DNA from: Amoebophrya sp. A120
Taxonomy: Eukaryota; Sar; Dinophyceae; Syndiniales; Amoebophryaceae
Direction: 5' to 3'
DNA: 64,000 bases
Assembly (NCBI GenBank): GCA_905178155.1
Contig: CAJINV010000002.1
Location: forward strand, 10,710,709-10,774,708
Both the position numbers and the translations under genes were made by a program. Each line of letters opens with the position of its first letter. Within the stretch, counting starts at the first letter, position 1. Positions 20,769 to 32,400 of the stretch are shown here, one piece after another. Below the pieces are notes generated by a model, which saw nothing but the letters and a program-made list of their open reading frames with translations, searched no databases and was not told the DNA's origin.

Positions 20769-22100
20769 ATGACGCTGCTTTTGCGCAGCAGCGGGTCATG
20801 GGCGAAGCGGTGCACGTACCAGAGGAACGTCGGCGTGTTGGCACTGCTTGCAGGATGTTCATGTGGAGCATTGCTTGCAGACGCAGTCCACGTCGCGCCA
20901 CGCTCCGCCTCACTCCTGGCGTCCGAAAACAATAATGTTGCGGCCGTGGAGCGGCAAAACATTTTCTACCAAAACCAGGGCCTCGATTGGCAGTACGGTT
21001 CTTGCCACGACTTGCGCGTCGATCACCAGTCGCCCGTGAATTTCGACGCGCGATGGACGACGAACAGTTACCCAACCGAACGAATTCAAAATTTCACGAT
21101 CCACTATCCGGTGCTGGAGCCGAAGCTGGCACTCAACTGGACGGGCTCGGAGTTGGAAGTTTTGCTCCCGCCTAGCTACACTGGTCAGCTGCAGTGGAAC
21201 GGCGAAATTTACAAGCCGGTGAAGATTATCTTCCGCGCAAAATCCGAGCACACGCTGAACGGACGGAGGTTCCCTTTAGAAGCGCAGGTATTGCACGAGT
21301 CGGTGCTTCCTCCGGTAGTTCCGGGGGTGCGACCGTCCCGAGAAGCGGCCTCCGCAGACGGTTCTGTTTCAGATAGGGTTGTACCCCCGAAGATAAAGAC
21401 GGCCAGCCTCGTCGTCTTTTTCGACAGCGCTGCTGACGTTGACGAGGCCGCCGCTTTCACGGCCAAGGATAGCTCCGCCACGGACTACGACAACGAGTTT
21501 CAAAAGCTACTGGCAAATTTTCCGCTCCCCCAGCAATTTCCGAATGTTGTGAGGCAGACCGACGGGAACTTCGATTTACTAAGTGGGTTCAAGCTGGATA
21601 ACACGACCTATTTGCAATACGTCGGGTCCGGGACCTCGCCGACGGACGAGCAAGTGGTCATTCTCGACCCACGAAACGCGTCCAACAACACGATCGTCAA
21701 CACGGCGTGCAGCTCCGACCGGCTGTGGTTCGTGCAGCGCGAGGGGCCGGTGCTGGTTGCCAACTATCAAATACAGAATTTGGCGAACACGATCCGGTAC
21801 CTGAACGGGAAGCACGACAACTACCGTGCGTTGATGCCGTTCGGGCTCCACCGGCGCGTGCACGTGTTGCGGGCCTCCACGGAGTACCAGGCGACGCCCA
21901 GTGAGAACGCGCGAAACTACGAGATGATGCCGTGGGGCAAGAACCCGCGGACGGACGCCGAAGTGCGGGCGATCAAAGCGGCGCAGAACGCGAAAAAGTT
22001 TGCCAAAAAAGTCACGAAATACATCAAAGACGTGAAGCAAGCGCACTACGAGGCCGCGAAGGCATACCAGGACGCGATCGTGGAGGCCACTTCGCTCTAG
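20769..22100 (+). CDS. Carbonic-anhydrase-related secreted protein lacking zinc ligands
   Basis: A single exon of 443 codons, ATG 20769 to TAG. The N-terminus has a basic start then a hydrophobic core (GVLALLAGCSCGALLADA), so it is likely secreted or membrane-tethered. The fold follows alpha-type carbonic anhydrase: WQYGSCHDLRVDHQSPVNF, then QLQWNGEIYKPVKIIFRAKS, EHTLNGRRFPLEAQVLHES, and YVGSGTSPTDEQVVILD. Active family members carry His-x-His before the SEH motif and a third His two residues into 'LElHlvH'. Here those positions read Ile, Arg and Gln (IIFRAKSEH, LEAQVLH). The TTPPC region near the active site is also altered (TSPTD). All three zinc ligands therefore appear lost, as in animal carbonic-anhydrase-related proteins, which bind partners instead of hydrating CO2. 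The C-terminal 60 residues are Ala/Lys-rich and helical. An insert with RPSREAASADGS splits the domain. Confidence 0.78.
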   Translation: MTLLLRSSGSWAKRCTYQRNVGVLALLAGCSCGALLADAVHVAPRSASLLASENNNVAAVERQNIFYQNQGLDWQYGSCHDLRVDHQSPVNFDARWTTNSYPTERIQNFTIHYPVLEPKLALNWTGSELEVLLPPSYTGQLQWNGEIYKPVKIIFRAKSEHTLNGRRFPLEAQVLHESVLPPVVPGVRPSREAASADGSVSDRVVPPKIKTASLVVFFDSAADVDEAAAFTAKDSSATDYDNEFQKLLANFPLPQQFPNVVRQTDGNFDLLSGFKLDNTTYLQYVGSGTSPTDEQVVILDPRNASNNTIVNTACSSDRLWFVQREGPVLVANYQIQNLANTIRYLNGKHDNYRALMPFGLHRRVHVLRASTEYQATPSENARNYEMMPWGKNPRTDAEVRAIKAAQNAKKFAKKVTKYIKDVKQAHYEAAKAYQDAIVEATSL

Positions 22101-22868
22101 ATAGGTTTGGGAATCTTCAGGGTTTGTTACCCTACATGTTCATCTTCTTTTCCAAGATCTGCAGACACGCAGAAAAAATATTTCCCTGAAAAGTGATCGT
22201 GTCGGTTCGAGTTGTGAAAATCGAATGCCAATGAAAGGACGCTGTGTGTTCAATGCCCATTCTTTCGCCATCGCGAAGTGTATACTGGTTAACTAGGCCG
22301 GACAGGAAAGCCAGGTGATTCGGACAGAGGAGTTAGTGTCGATAATTGCGACGATGCGTAGACTGAAAAAGTTTTTTTCGACGAAATTAATGTTGCCAAT
22401 TCAAGCGACTGATTCTCGCAGGGACCGAAGATCCTCTCGTTTTTTTAGGGACGACAGCACTACACGGCAACTTTTCCATCATACGCTCACTCAGCAACCT
22501 GAGCCGTAGTTTAGAGAATTCAACATCACTTGGTACCTTAGTTGTAGCCTGCTGAAACGCGGATGATGCCAGTGTCGTAAGTACGGAGAAAGCTTCCAAT
22601 GTCGCCACGCAGCACTCGTAAAGATTTCGCATGAAGGTTATCCATGACAAGAATTTTTGCGCACATGAACAACTGTAGCTGGTGGCGTGTGTTGTAGCAG
22701 GAAAAGCGCCTCCTATCCAGGCGAAGAATTTTTCAAGAAATGTCGTGAGAATTTTTTTGGATGCGAAAGGTTGATCGCGCACGACGCATGTCGATTCGGC
22801 CCACAGTGGCATTATTGAAATTTTAAAAATCAATCTTGCAAGTACGCCTAAGTGAGCCAAAGTCCATC
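22101..22868. other. Intergenic, nothing recognised
   Basis: 768 bases between the carbonic-anhydrase-like and acyltransferase genes. No reading frame, repeat or RNA gene is supported. Confidence 0.5.
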
Positions 22869-24793
22869 ATGGTTCGCGAACAGCAGTACACCGGCAAAGT
22901 TGCGGCAGCCGACGACATGGGACCGGTGCCGACTTTGCATCTGCCGCTCCTGGAGGGGTGTCAAAACGACGACAGCCACGCCAAGACCGTTTCGACGACG
23001 ACTTCGGAGCTCGAAGACGACCAGAATTCCTCAAAGTTGAACAGTAAGGAGAGCGGAGCGGTCGGCGCTGCACCCGGCACCACGAGCAGCTCCTCCTCCG
23101 CCCCGAAGCGGGAAAAGGTGATCGATGACTCGCACATTTCTATTGACCGGCGGGAACCGGACCCCTGGCAGATCGTGGCCTTGAAGGTGATCTTCATTCT
23201 TCCATGGCGGTTTCTGGGCGTCTGTCTGTCCTTCCCGGTCCTGTTCCTCTTCTACTTTTGTGCGTGCGGGGAGTGGTACCTGTGGCGCAAGTTGTTCGGC
23301 AAAATCCGGCCCGTGCGGGAGTCGGTGCTGGGCAGCGCTGGGTGGCGCGTTTTTCTCTTTCTGAACGGCATCGTCGCGCGCGTGGAGTTCGAGAACAGCA
23401 ACGAAAACTACAACAACCTCCGCGACGCGCCCTTCACCGTCGCGAACCACGTCGGCTACCTCGACGGTGCGGTCTTGCCGACCTGTCTGCACCGCCCGCG
23501 TCCGGTGTTCATCAGCTGGGTTTTGGACGTGTTCATCATCGGGAAAATGGCGCGAGACCTGAACGGCATCCCCGTGGACCTGCGCAATTCCGCTTCCCGC
23601 CAGCAGTCGATGGAGCGCATCCAGCAGCACGCGAACGAATGGGCGAAGTACGACGAGTTCAAAAACGACAGTAGTTCCTCGGAGAACTACCACGCCAATC
23701 CCCGCGACGACCCGAAGTATCACAAGGCGCAGTCCTGTCTCATCTTCCCGGAGGGCGGGTGCTGCAACGGGGACAGGTTAGGCACGTTCAAGAAAGGCGC
23801 CTTTCTCTCGAAGCGAGAGGTCCGCCCGGTCATCGTGCACTGGACCTGCGTGTCACGGTGGAACACGGCGTTCACCGACTTCTACATCGAGAAGGACCAA
23901 GACACGGCGGAGCAGAAGCAAATCGTCGAAAAGTTTTGCGACGCGGACGAGATTCTTCAGGAGGTGCTCGACGCCAACAGCAGCAACGTAGAAGTGATCG
24001 TGGACAAGAAGAACAAGCAAGCGAAAAGCGACAAGACCTCGGTCGCGGATGACCAAGAGCCCCGACTGCGGTTTGTTTCCTCCAGCACAGCCGCGTCCTC
24101 GAGACCGTCCACGGCCCAGCTGCTGCAGCCGGAGTCCTTCCTTGTCAGACAGAACAACATCCCCATGAAAAAGTACAGCTTCGCCCGCTGGTTTCTCCGG
24201 TACCTGTGCGAGCCGTATTTCCTCGTGCGGTTGAAGTTATCCTGTGCAAAAGTATCGTACTCGTACTAATTGCAGATATGCATGACAAATCGAACTTTCT
24301 ACCTGAAATAGCATGACAAGTTGCATTTTTGTTCTTGGGAAAATTTGTAATGCAATTTATACTAGTACGATGCTTTTGCATTGCATAGAAGTGTTTACCG
24401 ATTTACTTCCCCAACGAACAGGAGAAAGAAGACGCAGAAGTCTACGTATCCTGAATAAAAACGTACCCACACCATAGTTGTCATGCAACTCTGCATGCTT
24501 AAAATGTTTCTCATGCGGAGCCCCCTGAGAAGCATTTTCTAATGCGGTTTTGAAATTTGTCATGCTCCAATCAGCACGAGATACTAGATCTGTAATGCTT
24601 CTAAACTAGCTCAAACAGCACTACACTACGCGGACAAACTTGTCATGCCAAACAACCAAAGCTGGCTGATTTGTCTAGCAGATTCCCCATCCTGACTCTG
24701 GTGTGGGTACGTTTTTACTCACGATACTACGCGGCAAACATTCAGCGACTGATGCAGCGGGAGTACCAGCATCTGCGAAAGCAACAATTGTGA
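22869..24793 (+). CDS. LPCAT-type 1-acyl-glycerophospholipid acyltransferase
   Basis: Exons 22869-24251, 24389-24446 and 24732-24793 sum to 1503 nt: 500 aa plus TGA (followed at once by TAA). The PlsC acyltransferase domain shows the catalytic HX4D motif in ANHVGYLDGAV (about residue 195), the substrate-site block GIPVDLRNSASRQQSMERIQ, and FPEGGCCNG (about residue 292; the family's FPEGTxxNG). A hydrophobic hairpin (ILPWRFLGVCLSFPVLFLFY) precedes it, as in ER-bound LPCATs. After the domain, LPIYFPNEQEKEDAEVYAAN matches the family's 'lPVY.PsxeEk.dp..yA.NV'. That match only appears after two introns are removed. The enzyme transfers a fatty acyl chain from acyl-CoA to a lysophospholipid in membrane remodelling. 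A Glu-rich insert between about residues 345 and 430 is unusual, and no C-terminal EF-hands are present. Confidence 0.87.
24252..24388 (+). mobile_element. Palindrome-ended intron with GT-AG boundaries (family 5)
   Basis: Left part CAAAAGTATCGTACTCGTAC then TAATTGCA. The right part is its inverted copy (TGCAATTTATACTAGTACGA then TGCTTTTG). Cutting at GTATCG and CATAG gives GCA AAA | AAG TGT TTA CCG, in frame with LPIYFPNEQEK. The interior has GCATGACAAA and GCATGACAAG, like the TATC...ATA introners. Unlike them I see no clear 5-bp duplication, and the boundaries are canonical. Confidence 0.75.
24447..24731 (+). mobile_element. Introner, family 4 (TAAAAACGTACCCACACC ends), in the acyltransferase
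   Basis: 285 bp including one CTACG duplicate (24442-24446 and 24727-24731). Left end TATCCTGAATAAAAACGTAC then CCACACC; right end GGTGTGGGTACGTTTTTACT then CACGATA. The interior has GTTGTCATGC, TTTGTCATGC and CTTGTCATGC. Removal gives GAA GTC TAC GCG GCA AAC, so the protein reads EDAEVYAANIQRLMQREYQ, the family-typical C-terminus. No register gives GT-AG (one gives GT-AC). Confidence 0.9.
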
Positions 24794-26413
24794 TAAAACT
24801 GCGAGTCAGCGTCAGGAGGAGAGTAATTGACCAGGTTTCCTGAGTCTGTGCGTTGTGTGTTGGTCGTGCTTGCAAGCAGCTTGCTTAGTGGTCTTTTTCA
24901 TTTATTCGCGTCACTAATGAGGCGTGCGCGCAGCTCCTTTCTTTTTACAGAGCACACGCAGCAGACTACTTATGATAATATACCAGTGTTTGCGTAGCAG
25001 AGCTTCCACTTCCAGTCGATTCAACTTCTCTGTTGTGTTTGATGCCAGAAGGTCGAGCGCACAGCACATTCGTTAACGAACAGAGTTCTATGCGCCGATG
25101 TTGCTGGCTTTGCACAGAATTGCGACAACAGCAGAACAGAGGGATTTGTTACGGGGCGGGCGAGTAAGAACCGCTAGCGCTTGAGGCAAGAAATTCTTCT
25201 TTAGAGAACGCTGAGGAAGGAAATCTTGCACCCGCCGAAGATACTTTACGTAGATATGGGGATAAGTCTTTCTCACATTGTACCTGTAAAAAAATGTCCA
25301 GCGACACACCGAACTTGAAACAATGGAAAATCGTCAATGGTGCGTATTTCTCATTCTCACGCGATTATCGATATCAACACAGGGCGCTGTAGGGGAAAGG
25401 CGTTTCTTCCTCCTGAACGGTAATGCAAATGACGGATTGTGGTCATCTACATAGATGTTCTCTCGACCAAAGGATATTTTTTTTTAGCCCGACAACAAGA
25501 TCATGTCGCGTACCCTGTACTGAGAACGACGATGCAACAGATAGACTTAAAGGCAGCACGTCGGAAGATCTACAACGTAGCTGTCGTGTCTAAGGCTACC
25601 CTGTGTCTGAGTTACCAGTACCGGTGCTCACTCGAGCCAGACTCTAATTATAGTAACGTGGCGATGCCCAGACTTTGGCATTAGCCTGGACGTTGCGACT
25701 GAAACGAAAAGACATCACGATGATCCACGGAATTCGGCCGCTGTCCTTTTGCGACTTGCAATATGGAATCACAAAGTGCCAGTAGCTAACAGCGACGCAA
25801 TTCTCCAGTAAGATAGGATACTTACTTCATCATCGTCGCGGTCACCTTCTCAGTCATATTTTAGCTGAATACACGGAGTCGAGTAAAGTAAGGCACTAAG
25901 CGAAAGACGTCATTCTGTCTAGTAGTCAACTAGTGAGTTCTTGAAAGCGGTTCGGTGCAGAGCTCTAGACTGTTTCAGTACGACAAGGGAACTGTTCGAC
26001 GCATTTTTTTTTAGCTGGTCGGAAAAGTGAAAGTCAAAATCTGCATGTGACGATGCAAACAAGTTCATCTGTTATCGCAACCGCCCAGCTAGGGTCATAG
26101 AAATAGCAACTCTGCCGTCGCCGAAGCTAAAGCTAGAGCAAGAATCTGAAGATTGTTTGAGTATGGCTCTAAGTAGTTTTTTCAAGCCTAAGCTCTGTAG
26201 AAACGGATCATGAAGATGCTTGAGCATTCGGGCGTTGCACCTCCGGCTGTCACATCTGTACGAAGCGGCGAAGTGGGATTGAAGTCTTTTCTCCGGTAAG
26301 AAAACTTTTTCGAGCTGCAAAAGGTGTGTACAAAACCCGAAGGCGAGGCAGGGCGAGTAAACAATTCATCTCGTTGTAAATCCTTCACAAGGAGAGTGTG
26401 GAGTATCTGCAAG
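24794..26413. other. Intergenic, about 1.6 kb, no supported gene
   Basis: No frame with family resemblance on either strand, and no tandem repeat seen. The open frame of the next gene extends upstream of its first ATG (to 26324) but starts with a non-ATG codon, so I begin that gene at 26414. Confidence 0.5.
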
Positions 26414-29400
26414 ATGGGCGGTGCTGGTGCGGGAAAGCGGGGAAAGCTGGCGCTAGACCACAACAGTGCCCAACAAGGCGGAGCACACCAAGCAGCGCCG
26501 GCGAAAGGTACCAAAAGTCGTCGTATAATCGTTCCCATGACTTCTAGAGGACGAGATGGACCGAGGCACGGGTTGCCAGCGTGCGAGAGCCTTGCAATCG
26601 AGGCGGAGCACATGTTAGATTCGGAGGACGAGCAGAATTTGGATGGGGACGAAATTGAACACGATGTCTCATGTGGTTTGAGTCGTCCCCAAGAGGTGGC
26701 GGAACAGGATAGTATCGAGCAGAACCAGCGACAGGGAGCTGTTCAGCTAAGGGAAGAAGTAGGGACGATGATGAAAAGCCCTTCTTGCGGCGGAAGGAAC
26801 AGACTTGCTTCTTCCGCCGCAATCGACTACACCGCACCTAGTGTTCCTCCGCCATCCGATTCTGCTGCGGATTCATCACGTTGTGGCTCGTCCTCGTCGT
26901 CGTCCCTTCTGGGAAATGAAAAGGAGAAGCAGAACGACAAGGGCAACGAAGACTCGCAAGAAGCCGTCTCTGCGAGTGTCGGGCTGATCAAGCCCGAATG
27001 GTGCTACGGGACCCCAGAACACGGAGTCATGATCCAGACGACTGCTCCGTTTCTTCATGATAACGTAAACTGCTACGAGCCGCAGTCTTTCGCTTCCTTC
27101 TACTGTCCGGCCTCCGATACCTACCGCTGGTGCACGGAGCAAAGAGCGGAGTTCCAGCGGAAGCTTCTCGTTCACGAAGAACGGCTGACACAGGTACACG
27201 TCCCGTCGAAGCCCCGGTTTCCAAAAGTGTTGCCTGCGGCCGGGCCGCACCGGGCCGGCGGGGCTAACAATCCTGGGGGGCGTAAAAACCGGAAGAGGCA
27301 GCGGAAAAACGCGAAACAGCAGCAGAGGGAGGACAAGAAGCAGCAGGACGCCGAGGCTCGTAGGCACGTTGCGCCGCAGGAGCCCCGGACGGGTGCAGTA
27401 AATGCTAACAGCACCAACCGCATTGGCGGAGGGAATTGTGGTAACCCATCTGGTTCGACGGCAGCTGCTGGACAGGCGGCGCTACTGCACAACGGTCCCC
27501 CGAAAAGGAAGAAGTGGGGCAATAGATACCCAGATGTTTTCAAGGATTCGGCGAGGAGCCGCGAGGGTGTGGTAACTCCGTGTAACTCGTCGTGTGCGAA
27601 CACCCCTGCGCCGCCCCGTCCACGGAGGGAGGAGGCGGAATTTCCCAAATTTGCCACCCCCGCCCAAGTCGAGCGACCCGCGGGGGACGAGGTGAGCCCT
27701 GCGCCCGGAAGCAGACGCGCGAGTCCTCCCCGCAGCGAGGAGAAGAAATCCATCGACAGCAGAAGGGTCGCTCTACCACCCAAGGTCCGTCCCGTGCGAC
27801 GCTGCAAGTCGGCCGTGATGCTGCGTCCGATCGTGAAATTTGGCGAGACAGTGGGAGAAGCCAAAGAGAGACTGAAAAAAAACAGGGAAAAGAACGCTGC
27901 AATTATGATGTCGGAACGCAAAAGTGTTTGTTCCTCGACTTCCTCGAGCGCAGAGACATCTTTGGCAGCAAAAGAAATAAAGCGCCCCGCCGCGGCGGCG
28001 GTATCAACTGCGACCACGACTGCATCTCGTTACGTAGACGTAGATCTTACAACCGGTGAGAATGAGGAATATGGAGAAGGGTGCAATAAGAGTCTGGTAG
28101 AGCCGGATTTGGAGGAGGACATAGGGTCCGAAAAATCTTTCCCGAGACGACGCGGAGACGAGCTGCGGTTGCGCGTCTTCGAGGAAATGTACGGCGAAAA
28201 GGAGTACGTGTTACCGGGCCTCGCCGACGAAAGCGACCCTTCCTGTGCGTCTTTTCTGTTCGCGGCATGCAGGTTGTGGCGGTCGGACGCCGAGAAGCTG
28301 CGGTTTAGCTTTGACGACTGGGCTGACGGCCTCGAGACCAGTAAGCATCCGGATGAGCTCGTGCAAAAGTGGACTGGTTTGGAGTGGTATGGCCAAGATT
28401 TTTTCCGGGACCATGTTTTCCGCGATAAAAATGGCGTGGAGTACGTGCGCACTGCACGTGAAAATTCTCCAAGGCACCAGGTCTGCCTCCCGGTGAACAC
28501 GATTTTGGTGTTGAAACTGCTGTTCTTCGCGAAACCGGGTGACGCCATTGACAACGGGTGGAGCATAACAAAGCGCATGCTGGAGGACTATTTGTTTTGG
28601 TGCAAAGGGGCGGCTGAGAGCCTGGAGAAGCGCGTGAACGTCCTGAGCAGTATGTACGCAGCGTTCAAGGCTAGCCACTGCGACGGCGATAAGAGTTTGG
28701 CGGACCTGGCAGCGCTGCTCGAGCATCAGCGAGCTCGCTGGGAGGAGAGGCAGCAAGAGTGGTTGCAAGATCTTAGGGAGACGCCCGAACAAGAAGCAAA
28801 GGTAGAGGAGATGGGCAGAACTAGGGCACCAAAAATTCCCGGTGTTGAAGAAGACGATCGTCATCGCGGCTGTCGGGACGTCGAGTCGAACGCAGGTGCG
28901 CGGGACGAAAACAATGCTTCTGAAGGTCGCGGACTGGCACGAGGAGCAAAAGAAAATTTTAGCGGAGAACAAGATGCAACTGCGAAGATCTCCTCAACTT
29001 CTGCCCCTTCTACTGCTAAAGCTAAGGAGGTCGCTGCGCTCCTGTGGCAGAAGAATTACGGGACGTTGCAGTGCTTCTGTGATCATTTACTGGAAACCGA
29101 CTGGCACGCATTCCGCCTGGAAATTTTGCAGAAGAAACAGCCGGAGGGAAGGGAGAGCCCCTTCCGCTTGGCGCTGCTCTACTGTTCTTGCTGCTTTGGT
29201 ATTTCTGAAAAAGACAGGGTTCCGCTGACGGAAGCGAGCGCCAAGGAGCAGATGCTCACGAAGTTCTTGCACAAGGATCAGAAGGCGGCGGCCGCCTTCG
29301 AATATCTCGAGTTCTTGCAGTTTGCGGTCTCGTGGCTGCGGCGTTTCGACGGGGAAACCGAGTTGTCCCGGTTGCAACACAAGTTGGAAATGGAATTCGA

Positions 29401-32400
29401 CACCATGGAAGCCTTGCACGAATTCTGGACGGGACAGGCCCACGGCCTCAGCGTTTTCCAGCAGCAACTCCACTTATCGTAAAGAAAAATCCCCCCTCCC
29501 CATATTGAAAACGCATCCGTCTGAAAATTTGTGATGCACATTTGTGACCTCAAATCTTGTCTGTCTTGCAAGAAGGCAAGTCCAGAGAGCCCCCTGCATT
29601 TTGCAGGCGGTTTGTGATGTTGTTGGGCTTAGAGCATACACGTTTGTCATGCTAGGCGCCTACGTCAAAACCTCTCGACCGAGGCTTGACATATGCCTGC
29701 AGTCCTTTACTGCAAGACAAATCTGATTTGTGTACGGAAATCCAGCATCAGAAACTTCGTTTCGATATGGGGAGGGGGGATTTTTCCTCTTGATACCACT
29801 TCAAGGACGCCCACGAGGAGTTTCGAGCCAAGGTGTGTTACAGGAAAATCTGGATCGAGACGGCGATGGAAGAGCTTGGAGAATTCGTCGCCCAGTTCTC
29901 TGCATTGCGCTTGCAGCTCCGGGATTTCCGGGCGTTCCACGCGCTGGTATGCGAGCACTGGCGCAAACCGCTGCTGCGAGACTTCGAGATTCGGCTTCGC
30001 TGTTTCGAGAACTGCTTCAAGGACGCTTACAGCTGGGTGGACCAGCGGATGGGCCTGGAACTAAATCGGGACGCCGACAGGCTGCAACCGAAGACCGCAT
30101 TGGCAGGGGATGCTGCTGGTGGTCCGAAAGGATCTGATGCATCATCAGACGCCTGTGGTGAAGAAATATCACTGCCAGCGACTGACGATGAAAGTTGCAC
30201 TGCGGAATTGCACCCCTACCATCTGGCCGAAGTCGTCGCGCACGAGGGTAATGAGTCGCGGCCTACTAATGGCTCGTCGCTGGGCGATGCAACGGCGATC
30301 ACGGACTACCTCGCAAAGGACTTAGAACCGCGCACGTGGTTCTATGATTTGGAGGCCATTTCGGAGAGCTTGCAGGCGATGAAGCAGTATCTCCCGCCGG
30401 GCGACGTCGTTGATCGCGGCCTAGCACCGGTGGAGCAGAAGAAGACGCAACTTGTCACGCCTGACACGGTCGATCAGACGGTCGATCAGGATGAGGATGA
30501 AATGGAACTACATGGCGATGTAGAACTTCACGATTCATCTCGCGACAGCATCAGCGCGGACGGGGAGAACTCCTCCCGGTACTCCATCGATTCGGCAGGG
30601 GGCCACGAAGATCATCATTCCGGCAGCTCCAACCTCGTCGGCGGGGAAAAGGTGTTTGGAGAGCAGTACGCTCCTGGGCACCACCGTTCCCAGGAAGAGC
30701 GGACACTGTCGGCAAACGGAGAGACAAAGTCGACGTGTTGCAAGAACAAGAGTGACCTTCAAAAAGACGAAAACAAACAGAAAGACGCTCGTGATTCAGA
30801 GGCGAGCTGCCGAGCTGGTCGGGGCGACGAAGGTCAGGGCGCCTTCATACTCTTTGAGGCGCCCTTTCTTTGCGGGGGTCCTGGTTTTGTTGATGATGGG
30901 CTGCCGAGAGAAGGGGATCACGACCCAAGAAATCGGCCACGGCAAAGATACGGCATCAGTGCAATTACCAAGACGCGTTTTCGTCGCAAATCCGCCCCGG
31001 GTGGGAAAGTTTTCTTTGGCAAGCCGAATGGGTGCGATTTCCTTCCACAGGAACTGCACCCTCCATTCGGGCGATACTGGGACGTTTCTAGTTATGGGAG
31101 TGTCAGGATCGAAATCGTCAGAGTTGAAATGATTTGTGATGCATAAAACGGATACCAGTTGGTGCCTAGTTTTCAAGTGGCGCATGACAAATTTGGGTAG
31201 AGCTGACGAAATCCAGTTTGTAGTGCTGTTTGGGTAAGGAGAACGCCTTTTGTCATGCTACTTTAGCAGCTCAATTTCTAGCCCCTAGCAGGCTTAAAGT
31301 CTGCATCTCTTGCCTCTTCTGCAATAGAGGCAACCTTTGCGTTGCATTTTATGCATCGCAAACTATTTCAACTTTGACGATTTCGATCCTGGCGCTTTCA
31401 TACTAGTTATGAGCCGGGCGCTTCCAGTTCTTGCGAGGGTGCCAGCAATAAGTACTGTGAGGGGCATGACGAGAAGCCGACGACGTGTACCCCGGCGTCG
31501 GCGAAGAACAAAAGGTCTGTCGAGGATGTTGACAGAAATTTGTCCGGGAGCGAAACTTCTGGAATTTTCGCGTCAAGCGCCGGCTTAACAAGCACTGCGG
31601 CCCTTGCGGAGAGCGCCGCTGACAACCTTGACGTGCCCGAGGCATATAGAGCGCCGTATCAGTTCTGGTCGATACTTTGTTTGTTTGTGTTTCGCTGGGC
31701 AGTAAGCAAAGAAAGACGATGAACGTGAGTTCAATGATGTGCTGCTGTGAGTCCTTGAAAAAAAACGGGAAAACGTCATACAGGTTGGAAGATACAACAG
31801 CGCTTCATCCTTGCCAGTTTCGGCAGCGCCAGCGACCCCGATGTGAGGAGGGTGAATTCAGCGGCACGGTGGAAGACGATGGGCTACAGAAGGGCATCGG
31901 CAGCAGCGACGCATGCCATTTTCACAGGAGGGACGAAGCAGAGACGGCGTCGCCAGAACGGTATCTGTCTACTTTTCCTCTTTCGAGGGCATTCTCAGTG
32001 TCTCTGGTTCACACCGTCGAGGACCTGGTGTATCGAGACCAATGTGATTGAAAGCGGATATGCCCGGGCAATCTTTTTGACTACTTCAGAGCGATATTTG
32101 TTGAGTATGAGTATGTATGAAGTGGATATCTACCAGAGCCAACTTTTGCTTTCCCTGACGCGCGCACATTGATACCAGGTCTCCTGGCACAGGCACCGCC
32201 ACTCAGCATTCGTCTGACGACCGAGGAAGTCGCCCCTTGTCTTTCAGCCACCTGCCTGACTATGCCGTGGGAGCAACTGAGGCAGAGGGAGAATCTTTGC
32301 GCCCAAAACCGCGTCCAACTCGTGGCGGTTTGTACGAAACTCTTTTCTTGGAGGAGCACGCAACACCCAGAGAGTCCGCGAATTCAGTGCCTGAACAAGC

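Noticed and set aside
20426-20935. Separate gene upstream of the carbonic-anhydrase-like protein
   Set aside because: Overlaps the real gene in another frame, has no family resemblance and no conserved composition.
24252-24388. Treating this intron as a duplication-rule introner
   Set aside because: Removing TATC...GATG shifts the frame away from the LPCAT motif and no 5-bp repeat flanks it; GT-AG boundaries give the correct protein.
31540-31722. FWSILCLFVFRWAVSK as coding, with a TGA read through to a GTGAGT donor
   Set aside because: The segment is T/G-rich and unlike the charged host protein. A donor at 31662 matches the phase of the next exon without any read-through.
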